Assembly (NCBI GenBank): GCA_029953675.1
Contig: JAMWBK010000005.1
Span: 310,001-374,000, forward strand
From: Rhodosorus marinus
Taxonomy: Eukaryota; Rhodophyta; Stylonematophyceae; Stylonematales; Stylonemataceae
Reading direction: 5' to 3'
Length of the DNA stretch: 64,000 nt
Below the pieces are notes generated by a model, which ran no database searches, was not told the DNA's origin, and worked only from the letters and a program-made list of their open reading frames with translations. The translations under genes and the position numbers were made by a program. Shown here piece by piece: positions 43,069-53,776 of the stretch (the first letter of the stretch is position 1; each line of letters begins with the position of its first letter).

Positions 43069-43275
43069 TCAGGTTTGCTGACAATACCGGTCACTCTTCT
43101 TCTTCACTCTCTCATCAACCTGTTGCTCTTCGTTAAGCTCGCGCTTCGCCTTCCTTAGCGCTCTCTCCCGCTCCTTCTTCACATTTTTCAGCTTCAACTT
43201 CCCGCCAACTACCCCAAGCTTCCGACCACCGTTCTTCTCGCTCCCCCGTTCCCCCTTCCCACCTTCTGATGGCAT
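43069..43275 (-). CDS. Small Lys/Arg/Glu-rich protein, hypothetical
   Basis: Single frame, 68 residues, starting MPSEGGKGERGSEKNGGRKL. A VVGGKLKLK segment and a long charged helix (KKERERALRKAKRELNEEQQ) resemble the start of FAM32A-like nuclear proteins, but the typical C-terminus of that family is not found downstream, so no name is given. The composition is unlike surrounding non-coding DNA. It could be a short nuclear protein or a first exon. Confidence 0.35.
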   Translation of the reverse strand: MPSEGGKGERGSEKNGGRKLGVVGGKLKLKNVKKERERALRKAKRELNEEQQVDERVKKKSDRYCQQT

Positions 43276-43451
43276 GCCTCCAAAACTTCAGTTCAGAGAC
43301 CTACATCCACACTCAGAATAACTCTCACCGCAAAATCAATAGACACCTTTCGCAAAAACCCCATCCCCTATGACAACCGAAAAGTCTATACGACTTTCTC
43401 ACCAACAGCCCCAACTTCCCCCCACATCGCCGCCAATATGAATAGCTGAAA

Positions 43452-43599
43452 TTATCAGATTCTTGTATATGGTCGTTTATAAGAATCTGGTAACCAACCT
43501 TGTCCTTCGCTCACTATCGTGAAAGTGGATTATCAGATTCTTATATTAATTATATCACATACAATATTTTGGATAGGGTCGTTTATAGGAATCTGATAA
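43452..43599. repeat. Pair of related palindromic elements (MITE-like)
   Basis: Element 1 (43452-43493) has arms TTATCAGATTCTT and AAGAATCTGGTAA. Element 2 (43530-43599) has arms TTATCAGATTCTTATA and TATAGGAATCTGATAA around 38 bp. Both carry GGTCGTTTATA just before the right arm. The shorter copy looks like an internal deletion of the longer. Size and AT-rich core resemble miniature inverted-repeat elements, though no target duplication was confirmed. Confidence 0.7.
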
Positions 43600-43879
43600 A
43601 TTGTTTAGATTCATACGACGTCGGCCGGATGGATTTTAGTAATCCTTTGAAGCGTTGGATACTGTTGACTGTGTGGAGGGCTTTTTTCGAGGAGTTTGGA
43701 TGTGAGAAGGCAATTGCATTGGACGTGCGTTGGACGAGCGTTGTTACTGGATTGGGAGGCTGAGTGTGCGTGTGTGCGTATTGAGAGGGATAAGCATGAT
43801 ATACGACGTACATACACAATATTTTCAGACTTTTTTGTCTCAGTCTGGAGTACAATCGTAAGTGTTTTCTTTTGTTCCC

Positions 43880-44089
43880 ATGGAAAGGGATCTGTTTTAT
43901 CGCTTGTCGTGCGGAGAAGGTTGGTGGTCTTTTGCTGACTGGAGCTCCCTAATTGTTTTCGTCTTCTTTGTTGCGGCTTGCTTTGGCTTGTTTTGCGCAT
44001 GGCGCAGAGGAGCTGATCCAGTGGCCAGAATAGCGGCGTTGAAGAACTCCGGAAACAAGGTGGAGGACTCAATGGACACCGCATCTTAA
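43880..44089 (+). CDS. Small single-span membrane protein, hypothetical
   Basis: From ATG 43880, 69 residues: MERDLFYRLSCGEGWWSFAD, then a hydrophobic span LIVFVFFVAACFGLFCAW, then RRGADPVARIAAL and a charged tail. One clear transmembrane segment followed by positive charges suggests N-out or tail-anchored topology. No family recognised. An intron upstream is possible. Confidence 0.4.
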   Translation: MERDLFYRLSCGEGWWSFADWSSLIVFVFFVAACFGLFCAWRRGADPVARIAALKNSGNKVEDSMDTAS

Positions 44090-44092
44090 ACT

Positions 44093-46838
44093 TCCCCACT
44101 GCAAATTTCCACATGATTGTGGCTCGCTTGTGAAGTTGCACAAGTCCGGAGAGCGACCCAATGTACAATTAGTACCTTAGGCGATTCACAACCTCGATTA
44201 GGATCCGTGAATCTGGTTTTGTCGGAGTGCCTGTGAAAAGGTTACCCCGTTTATATTTGGTGGAAGTTGTTTTTCATTGAATCAACTGTTTCAAAAGAAA
44301 AAATTTGTCATGATCGCTTTCCCCTCGACGAGAGCTGAGCTTCGCCGCTTTTGGGCGAAGGCGAGTGCTTCCCCATGGCAACCAGGCCGAGAGCACGCGA
44401 GGGAAAAAATCACCCGCAGCCGCGGGGCAGCCGGCGTCCGGTCTCCGGCTGCTTTTTCTGCTGTGTAGCACGCTGGGGATAGTCTGCTGGCCTAGCTTCC
44501 ACTCAGTCCGTTGGTGAATCACACTCAAAGCGGTGGGAAGGTGCCCTGTTTCCGTTTGGTAGAGACTACGGAGGACATTGTCTTGAAACCTCGATCACTT
44601 TGCGCTTCCGACTGAGCTTTCCGCAGCTGACAGAATGGTGTCGAGATTTCGATCTGATGCGAATCTGGAGTGCGCTTCGAGAGGCACGTCTGTTGGGACC
44701 CTTCCAAGACCAGAAACGCCAACTCAATGGGTGGAGATCCGCACCAACACACCAGTTCAGGTTAGATTGAAACGGCCTAGCAAGACCCAGAACGGGCTAC
44801 CAAATTCAAAAGGACAGAGCCGAAGGTAAAGCTACGTCCATGCTACACCCTATCCTGCCCGAATACTGCTCTACGACTCCGCTGAAATCTAACATGGTCA
44901 GAATTTGCTGAGGAAGAAAGTCACCACATTTCACATGTACGGCGCTGTCTTTTTTAATGTCGGAAAACTCCCCAACTCCAATGGACACAGAACGTCAGCA
45001 CCACCTTCCCGTAGCGCTGATGGTCTTTCTGAAATTCGTTCCTTGATGGAATAATGAGGAGAGACAAAATACACCAAAGCGAAAACGAAGGGGATGTTCT
45101 GCTTCCCAATTTTTGCTCGAACAGGATATTTGCTTAGAGCAAAAGCCCACCATATATCAGTTCAGCACCTCCGTGCACGACAACTATTGAACGATTTCGA
45201 ATGGTTTCGAATGCCAAAAAAACACTGGCATTCATAAGCTACCCCCCCCCCACCCCCTCCCACCTCTCTCTCGAAAAAGCAAACAAACGAGATGAAACAA
45301 ATCAAGACGTACAATTGTAAAAAGAAGAGAGATTCTTGTTGATCGAATATCCCTTCAAACGTTTGCAATTGAGAAAGATTTTCCATTTTGTTTGGTGTTT
45401 TGGAAGGGGTTGAAGGTTCTAGAGGTTTCACTTCTACAAGAATTTAACCCCTCCTGAGTTCCCCCTCTCCGGTTGGCAAGAACTAACCCAGAACTTCCAG
45501 GGGTTGAATGTCCTCAATACTAAGGACCCAAAACCTTTTGTTTTATTTTGAAATAACTTTTGTCCGGAATGCATCAAACAATATTTGATAAACCTCACAT
45601 TCTCTAAAAACCCTGAAGAGATTCTTTATGAAAGTCGCTTTTTGATACGTTCACAGAATGTAAAAACGATATCGTTCAAGACTTTTATAAATTATAGTAC
45701 TAGCTATCTCACTATAAAACTAGTATATTTACCGTATAGAATCTTGTCAATTTGAAGCTAGTTTCTTTGATAGAAGATTACCCCCTCTCAAAACGACAAG
45801 TTGTGAAATTGATGCTTTGCAAAAATTACAAAATAAAAATAAAAACGCCAACACTGGCATATTGATTCACGGGTCAGCTCCCAAGTCATATTGCCTGTCA
45901 TATTGCCTGACACGGAAGTAGGAAGTGACCCCGTAATGTTGCTTACTAGCCATGCAAGGACCGCTTAAATTTTATTCCGCAGTTCACTTAAACAAGGTTC
46001 CATCGCGCCCAAAACACACACTTTACCCCCCCTCTTTTCTACTCCATCCGAACTATTGTAAAACACAAACAAAACATTGAGACTGTCTTATAAAGTGACA
46101 TTCTTGGCAACAACCCCAGCGGATGATCCGAGATATTTTGAAAAGATTGTATTTTGTTGAACATGATGATTCGCGAAAAAGGCGTGTTGCCGTAAAAGCG
46201 GAGAGTTTTTATTATATTAAGCTAGTTTTTGTGCTGAATGTCTTTTATGAACGAGTTTTGCAACCTGTTGCTTTTGGGGCGGGGGAAGGGGGCCCGCTCT
46301 TTGGATTTTCTTTAATTTTTGATATGAAAATACTAAATTTTTTTTGGTTTTTGGTTTGGATTTTTAAGAATCTGTGTTTGGGGAGGTTGCGGTACCAGTT
46401 GGACAGGTCTCTGGGTGACTAGTTAGCTACTAGCCGAGTTGTGTGTGGGTGTGTAGGTTGGGAAGGAAGGGAAAGGTCTTCACCAAGAAGGTAAGAGCTT
46501 TGAAGAAGAATTTTTTATTATGGTTTGAGGGTGAGGAAAGAGTTTAAAGGAACCGAAAATCTTGCATTTGCTTGTTTTGATAAGGTGTTTTGGGGGTTTT
46601 TGAAGGGGGGGTTGGGCAAGGGGGAGGAGGGGATGAAGTGTCTTGGTTAGATTTTTTGTGGAGTTGTACGATTTTAGTCTGTATTGTGTTGCTAGCAATA
46701 GGGAGGAAAGACATTTGGGATAGTGATCGTGCAAGGTGGTTGGTACCGGTAGAGTAATATTCTCTGCGGTTTGTATTAAAGGTGCGGAGCGTTGCCGAAC
46801 TGGAGGAGAAAACTAAACGGAGAAAGTTGGAGCACGGC
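44093..46838. other. Large intergenic region, no gene supported
   Basis: Several short frames on both strands lack motifs and splice support. It contains a C-rich tract at 45241-45260 and AT-rich DNA at 45540-46110. The G-rich 46440-46830 part precedes the E2 gene and is probably its promoter and leader. Confidence 0.45.
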
Positions 46839-47665
46839 ATGGCGTCGCAGCCTATGAATTCAGCGAAGCTCCGTCTGATGACCGACCTGAAGATGATGAA
46901 GAATGAGCCACCTGAGGTAAAGATCGATGGTGGAAGGGTTATCCTCCCCTCGGAATTTGTTCCAACCACACCCCCAGTGCTAATCGCGCGATTTGATTTT
47001 CTTGTACCGACCTCGCAGGGGTGTAGTGCAAGTCCTCAGACGGATGAGAATTTGTTTGTTTGGTGCGCAACTGTTTTCGGGCCACCTGAAACTCCATGGG
47101 AAGGTACGTTCTTAGTAAATACTTTTCTTCTTCGTTCAAGGGAAGCGCATCTGAAAGAGAGTTCTTTTGATCGTAGGAGGTATCTATTCACTCAGACTTC
47201 AGTTTAATGAGAATTATCCAGAAAAACCTCCACGCGTGAGGTTCACATCCGAAGTCTTCCATCCGAATGGTATGACTCAAGCTCCTCTGCAAAGCGATTT
47301 ATTGGTCCAAGTTGCTGATCTGAATGATCTCCTCATGTGTCTGTTCCGACCTATCTTTGTTTCCCCAGTCTACGCTGATGGGAACCTGTGCTTGGACATT
47401 ATAGGGGAGAAGTGGTCCCCGATTTATACTGTTTGTTCCATTCTGACTTCGATTCAGGTAGGGCTTCCTCTCAGCTTTACTCTTAATAATTCTTCCGTTT
47501 CATCGCCGTCCGCTAACTAGTTTTAAATCTCCTCTCGTCCAGTCTTTCCTCACTGACCCGAACCCAGCAAGTCCGGCAAATCCGGAGGCAGCTCATTTGT
47601 ACAACACGGACAGAGAGTCGTACAAGAAAAGGGTCCGCCTGTGTGCAGAGAAGAGTTTGATCTAA
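46839..47665 (+). CDS. Ubiquitin-conjugating enzyme E2, RAD6/UBC2-like
   Basis: A class I E2 that accepts ubiquitin on its catalytic Cys. Exons 46839-46916, 47019-47103, 47177-47269, 47369-47457 and 47543-47665 give about 155 residues. Landmarks: [56 protein letters not shown] (HPN motif), then [17 protein letters not shown] with the active-site Cys, [20 protein letters not shown] and a final helix. The segment order and length match RAD6/UBE2A-B best, but the sequence is divergent (for example WCATVFGPP instead of WNAVIFGP) and has no acidic tail. A RAD6 role in DNA damage and histone H2B is therefore plausible, not proven. The ATG at 46839 follows a non-ATG open frame. Confidence 0.9.
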
Positions 47666-47998
47666 GCCATTTCCAGCGCGAAGTGGCGAACTAAGGAAGG
47701 ACAAAATTAGCGCAGAGCACTCTGTCATGTACATGCAATCGAGCTTGGATAACAAGCGTGGATTAACATTACTGGAAAAAAAGGAATACCAGGAGTAGGC
47801 GAATTCGGAGTCGTTAGAAGGCATAGGAGGCCTTGAGGTGAAAAATAGAAATCAAGAACAAAAAAACTCGTATGTTAAGGAATGAATAAAACATGGATGA
47901 GACATATTACCACTACCCTTAGGAACCCGCGGAGGATGAGCAGGACGATCGAGCGCTGGATTTCAGCCTGCGGCGAGCTAGCATGAGCTTTGCAAAAA
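47666..47998. other. Convergent spacer
   Basis: 3'-3' spacer between the E2 and dehydrogenase genes. An ATGAATAAAACATGG near 47881 includes AATAAA, a possible polyadenylation signal for the E2 gene. Confidence 0.45.
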
Positions 47999-50900
47999 TC
48001 ATAGCTTTGAACTCCTTATCTCCAATTTCGCTGTCGTCTCTGCATGAACTTCATCTGGCCCGTCCGCGATCCTCAGGCTCCTCGCCTGAACCCACAAACG
48101 AGGCAAAACCTTGACATTGATTGCGCAGGCAGAGGAAACAGGTCATCAGGGAAACTTGAAAATCCGCATGGGTCATATGCGACCTAGGAGCAGTACCGTA
48201 TCTTGGCAAACCCCCATCCCTCCATGAGCCTGGATTGCTCCATCAATAACTTCACAAGCCATTCGTGGAGCAGCAAGCTTTATCATCGCAATCCATTTTC
48301 TCGCAGTCTTCGAGTCGTTCGCACCGCCGCTATTGTCTAGCTTCCTTGAAGCCTCAAGGCACAACAACCGCACCTGCAGCAAGACAGGACTCAATGAGAG
48401 AGCGGCTCTAAAGGGAACTTTCGGATAGCATCGTAGCGCAAACCTGTTCAATTTTCACGCGCGCGTCCGCAATGCTGTTGAGCATCATTCCATGCTTTGC
48501 GAGCTCTTTTCCGAATACTTTTCGCCCCTCTGCACGTTTAACCTGGAGCTCTAGGGCCCTTTCCGCCATTCCTATAAGTCTCATGCAATGATGAATCCGC
48601 CCAGGACCTAGGCGCCGCTGTGCCGCTTCAAAACCCTTTCCTGTTCCAGGTGCCCAAAGAGCAATGTGAGCTGCCACGCAGGTTCGAGTCCAACGAGTCC
48701 AACATACCTTGACCCAGGAGAAAGCTGTCCTTCAAGGGAATGTGAACATTTCTAAAGACCATTTCTGCGTGGCCATGTGGAGCGTCATCAAATCCGTAAA
48801 CGCTTAAGGGACGTTCCACTTTAACTCCTTCTGCGTCCATCGGAATTAGTACGATACTGTGGCGCCTGTGCCTCTCTGCTGCCGGGTCTGAAACTCCGAG
48901 AAACAGGCACAAGCGACATCTCGGGTCCATGGCACCCGACGTCCACCACTTACGACCGTCAATCTTCAACTGAGCTCCCGCAATCGTGATCGTACTCTCC
49001 AGATTTGTTGCATCAGATGAAGCAACTGAGAAAAGAACAGAGCAGACTCCTCAGCAATACAATGCAATGCTACCGTGAAAACTACGCGACCGCGGAATCA
49101 ATCAGACCTGATGGTAAACCTTGTAACCTTACCTTCAGGTTCGGTCATACCGAAACAAGACCGAATCGTGCCGTCAAGGAGGGGATCCAACCACAGTCGT
49201 TTCTGTTCTTCCGTTCCAAAACGTAGCAGGAGTTCCATGTTCCCCGTATCTGGAGCACTGCAGTTGAAGACCTGCGGTTGCAGCGACCAAAAAAAAAAAC
49301 GTTAGCGCGTGGTACAACCGCGTGCACAAGTTCAAGACCGGCGGGGGATGGAGTCGCCGACCTCTGGGCCTATCACTGACCGACCCATCACTGCTGCCAT
49401 TGGCGCGTATTCAGAATTTGTAAACTGTCCGCCAATTTCTTTTGGTATCCAAAGGTTCCAAAGTCCCGAGCCTTTTGCTTTCTCCTTCAGCTCCTCCATG
49501 GGTGGCCAAACTTCCCACCGCTGGTCAGAAGAAGCGTGAGCGAAGAATGATGCCTCCATGGGATAGACCTGGAAAGGAGACAACGACTAATCGCTAAGAA
49601 TGGCTTACGGGCCAAGCGCTTTTCACGTAGACAAGCGAGAAGTGGACCCACCTCTTCCGCCATGAAAGCTTCAACCTTGTTCAGGGTCAATTGCGCTTCG
49701 CTGAGGCTTGCTTCGTCGGCGATGCGCATGCCAAGATCGGCAAACAACTTGACCAAGTTTTGAGTATCCAATGCGTTCTCCGATGCTGCGTTCCCATTCA
49801 ACGCTCTCCTGTACACGCCTTGAAGGATTGACGCGTTCCGGAAGGCGCAGAAAGCAAGGAATACTGGCCACACAGTTCTCGCGTCAACCATGGCGAGTTC
49901 TTCGTACTGCGCTACAAGTTCGTCCTCGGATGGTATTCCGTGGCCTCTCAAGTCACCTCGCACGGGTGATGAAAAACCTGATGAAAGATGGGCTGCAGTC
50001 CTCAGTACGAGGATTCGAGCGGCCGGTCCAGTTTCCTCTTCCTGAAGAGTTGACTGACCTGGAACAACCCCACTAGCCTCAGCAGGTATCCGATAGCAGA
50101 GTAACGACGTTGCAAGATCGGCGATGGGATTGCCAATCGTTGCCAACTCCCAGTCAATAACTGCTAGCACTCTGGGTTCCCATGGATGAAAAATAAGGTT
50201 GTCCAGTCGATAGTCACCATGAACAAGGCACGATTGGTTGTTATCTCCAAGACTTGCATTGGCCTCCAACCACTTTGAAAGGCTGAGTAGAACAAGAGCA
50301 AACTATATGCATTAAATTCACGCAACAGACAAGCAGCTATGTTGCGAGAAAATCTCGGAGGTGCACGATCGAAGGGCGAGTTTCGAATTGCGCACTTACC
50401 TTTCAACTCTTGGAAGTTCTGTTGTCTTGGATGCCTCATACTGTCGTCCCCATCGGCTAACCTGCCTTGATAGATAATTTTCACGGTAACGAGAGATTGA
50501 ATCCAAGCCGAGTGCGTGCAAGTCAACAGCGTGAAGTTCGGTCAGGACTCGAATCATTTCACGGTAAATTGCTGAGCGCTCCTTGACACTGATGCCTGGA
50601 AGATCCGGATCGCTCAGAACTCTTCCCTCGACGTATTCCATGATGAAGAATTTGGATCCAATTACAGAATCATCTTCACAGAACGCGTACATGATTGGAA
50701 CCGGTACCTTTCATCGAACGTGATGGAGATGCGCGGGTTAAGCTTTTCAACTACTGAGGAGTACACATCGAACGCGAAAACTTCCGTGATTCGTCAAGGA
50801 TTTTTCGTGTTTAACCCACCCTCGTGTAACGCAAAGCGTTCATAATCTTGTACTCCCTACCGATATCGTGAGCAGACGGTAGTAACTGACCAGGAGGCTG

Positions 50901-51122
50901 TCTCCTCAAAACCAGAGCATTTTTTAAACCAACGTGCCGAATGAGATATGTAGGATTCGATTGTCCATGAGCAAACGTCTTCACTTCAGCGCCTTCAAAC
51001 TCTACCGGGGGAAGAGACGAGACTCCAATTTGATCCGAACATCTCTGCCCTTGCAGCCAGTGAAAAACACTGGATACATCCAGGGTCGCCCAGGAACCAG
51101 CTCTTATGGACGTTACTTCCAT
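47999..51122 (-). CDS. Acyl-CoA dehydrogenase family 10/11 (IBR3-like): APH kinase-like domain fused to acyl-CoA dehydrogenase
   Basis: Nine exons keep one frame: 50820-51122, 50400-50707, 49652-50282, 49362-49568, 49133-49271, 48708-49025, 48444-48640, 48197-48373 and 47999-48109, for about 796 residues. The N-terminal half is an aminoglycoside-phosphotransferase-like fold: [44 protein letters not shown], then [15 protein letters not shown] (catalytic HGD..NL) and [13 protein letters not shown] (metal DWE). The second half is the FAD dehydrogenase: [85 protein letters not shown] and [16 protein letters not shown]. This is the ACAD10/11 and plant IBR3 architecture, used for oxidation of hydroxylated or long-chain acyl-CoA in peroxisomes or mitochondria. 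The C-terminus SSKL resembles a PTS1, favouring peroxisomes. Confidence 0.95.
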
Positions 51123-51949
51123 AATTCCGGTTTTCTAGTTCTAGATTCTATCCATTTCGGTTCATCCACGAGCCCCAAATCTCCCCAATCACACAGTCCA
51201 TTCTCATCCGCATCTCCCCGACGCTCCTCAGCCTGAGCTTTTCATCCGATGTACACCAAATCTCGTCAGAATTTTCCTCGTCTAATGGTACTCGGTTCAA
51301 TTCCAGATGATGGCTGCGCATGCACTACTTTTCTTTACTGTTTGGTAATGTCGACGTGAAGAATCTGGCATCTTATCACGACTTGCTGTCTCAATTTGTT
51401 CACCTATTTGGGTAGATAAGTAATTATCTTCTATCGATTGCTTCTTTGCTGTGCACAGACAACGCCCAACGGCGCAATGCAGTATCCTTTCCAGTCAGAT
51501 TCACGGTGCTTGCAAAGAGTCATCACGTTCTAGCTCCCATGATATGCTAGGTTGGAAAAAGCTTGTCAGATCTCTCTTACATCTAAGCTTGTATAATGTA
51601 TTGCGGGGTCTTGGAGACGAACTTGATCGTACGCCCGACCTCGCCCTATCCGAAGTGACCTGGTGAGGGATTTGTCCCGAACCGTGCAGAAGAGATTGAT
51701 GGATTTCCTCTGCTGTTGGAGCAAGGCAAACCAACAGCGTAGGATAGGTGTGATGTTGGATGCGACTGCTAGTATTTGTTCTACAAACTCATACTCTGAG
51801 GTGGAAGGATTCCGCACATCTGCGGAGAGGAGAGCGAGGATTACGAATTCGATCAGATTGCTTTGAAGCGTGAGTGGATTCTGGCTTCATTCAAACAGAA
51901 GAGGACTGTGTTGGATTTGGGGATGTGTGTTAAGGAAAAGTCCCACCAG
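51123..51949. other. Divergent intergenic region
   Basis: Lies between the dehydrogenase start and the LYR protein start and must hold both promoters. Frames around 51451-51866 have no motif. A longer N-terminus of the LYR protein from a non-ATG upstream frame (51863) is not favoured. Confidence 0.4.
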
Positions 51950-52198
51950 ATGAGTTCTTTCGGTCCGTCGCATCGGCAAAACATTCTGATTTTGTACAGA
52001 CGTTTCCTCAGAGAGGTTCGGAGCAAAGAAACCTATGACGCTAAGAAAATGCGAGAGTATGTCAAAGGGGAGTTCAAGGACAAGATGGGATCAACGGATC
52101 CTACGTTCGTTGACTTGGAGGTAAACTTAGCTCTGCGCACATTGGAAAGCCTGAGGTCTAGCCATGCACACGGGTTTAACGTCTTCCTGGTGAAGTAG
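51950..52198 (+). CDS. LYR-motif protein, SDHAF1-like
   Basis: From ATG 51950, 82 residues: MSSFGPSHRQNILILYRRFL, then REVRSKETYDAKKMREYVKG. The LYR tripeptide followed by Arg-Phe-Leu, a Tyr-Val-Lys helix and a VNLALRTLESLRS third helix fit the small mitochondrial LYR (Complex1_LYR) family. Early placement of LYR and short length resemble SDHAF1, the assembly factor of succinate dehydrogenase iron-sulfur subunit, but other LYRM members cannot be excluded. An upstream in-frame ATG at 51923 would add nine residues. Single exon. Confidence 0.75.
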   Translation: MSSFGPSHRQNILILYRRFLREVRSKETYDAKKMREYVKGEFKDKMGSTDPTFVDLEVNLALRTLESLRSSHAHGFNVFLVK

Positions 52199-53776
52199 AT
52201 GAGTTCGATTTTGGGGGCGAGCAGATCCCGCTCAGATTGTTCATTGTAGTATAAATCGTGGATTCCTACCACTTGAACTCGCGGAAAACAAAAGATCAAC
52301 AACTCGCAACTCGTAGGAGACGTTCATGGGTTTTTGAGATGTCGTTCCTGGCATGTGTGCGCTTGGATGCGAGTGAATATCTCGTTAGACATCTATGTAA
52401 ATAGCTCAAGTACTGCTTCTATTAGAGGTTAGCTGTACCTATCTGGTAAAATTGTCATGCCAATCTCACCACTTTCTTCAGAATACTTTTAGAAGAGAAG
52501 TCATCGCGAGCCACAATAGACGTTTTGCGGTATGACATGTGCGGCTCTCGCGCAGTAGATCTGTACCTACTGGAGGGGTTGGGTTGCGTTCACATCAAGT
52601 AGCCCTATGACATTTTCACAACTGCCTGCCCATTAGGTGAAGCCCGATGCTTATCTATCTGACCCAAAGGGGGACGGGGGACTCCATTTTTATGTTGTAC
52701 CCTGTGAGTTCCAAACAGAAGCACATGACAGTCTGTCCTTACAAGAATAGCATGTACTCTATTCATCCAATAATCATTCCGTAAATCGTCATAAGGCGCT
52801 CTTATTCCCCCTAATACTTTTTAATTGGTTAGATTATCGATCCAAGCGCTAATCAGATATATAATTGGCCAAACGCTGGTCACGAAAACACCACAAAAAA
52901 AAACATCACCAAGGCATTTCACAGGAGATAATTTCTGCTATGTTGTACACCAAGCTAAAAATAAGAACCAAACGACATCAACTTGTTGTTCATTATTGAC
53001 CTATCCCATCGATAATATCCTTATAACTCAATCAAATAATATAGTTCAATTTTTATGAAATATCATATCACGACAATAATGATTGAAAAATACCGTAATA
53101 TATGTTGATCATACTGCTTATCTTTATCCATTATTTGCGGTTCCCGCAATAACGTTCAGGTGAGAGTCATTTCTCCATTGACCGTTTTGGTTTGTAAATG
53201 CATTTGGTTGTCCTCGTCAAGTTGTTAGAGAGCAGGGTGATGTCACGCTGCTGATTCTATAAGCAGAGGCTGAGTTCGGAGTCTTTCCATAGTGAAGACG
53301 ATCAATACTAGCTTTACTGCTAAACGAAAAGGCGGGATTGCGTATACAACATGAAGCATAGATCCTTAGTTACCCTCACCCAATTTTAGAGCCACAGCAG
53401 CTTCGGGTAAAGGGGACCAACTGGTCCCCTGCCAGGGGATCTCCGGCTCCCGGAAAGGACTGTCTTTAGGGGAGAGAGAATTATAAACATTACGATCTCC
53501 ACTGAGAATCAAGTTCATCCGCTACTAGAGCCTAGCGGACTCTGTTCGAGAGCTGTCCTCAGTTGTTTCCGCGCTCTGAACGCATGCTCGATCGGTCTGT
53601 ACGCCCGCGGGTTGAAATTTGCATGCGAGTTCCCTACTACTTAGCTGACAGGTCCGCAGCTTACGCTGGTTGAGGAGGGGAAGGGGAAGTGACAGGAGAT
53701 CACTGGATCAGGGTGTTTGGAAGATGGAATAACGGATAATGTTTGTTGAAGTCCAAAAGGAGGCTTGTAGAAGAGA
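52199..53776. other. Intergenic region with short hairpins
   Basis: No gene is supported. It includes AT-rich DNA at 52740-53140 and the GGGGACCA hairpin at 53411-53430. The ACAGTCTGTCCTTA string at about 52728 recurs at 61264. Confidence 0.45.
53411..53430. repeat. Perfect inverted repeat, 9-bp arms, 2-bp loop
   Basis: AGGGGACCA and TGGTCCCCT are reverse complements around AC. A further CAGGGGA follows directly. It lies about 350 bp upstream of the ABCG start. Confidence 0.85.
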
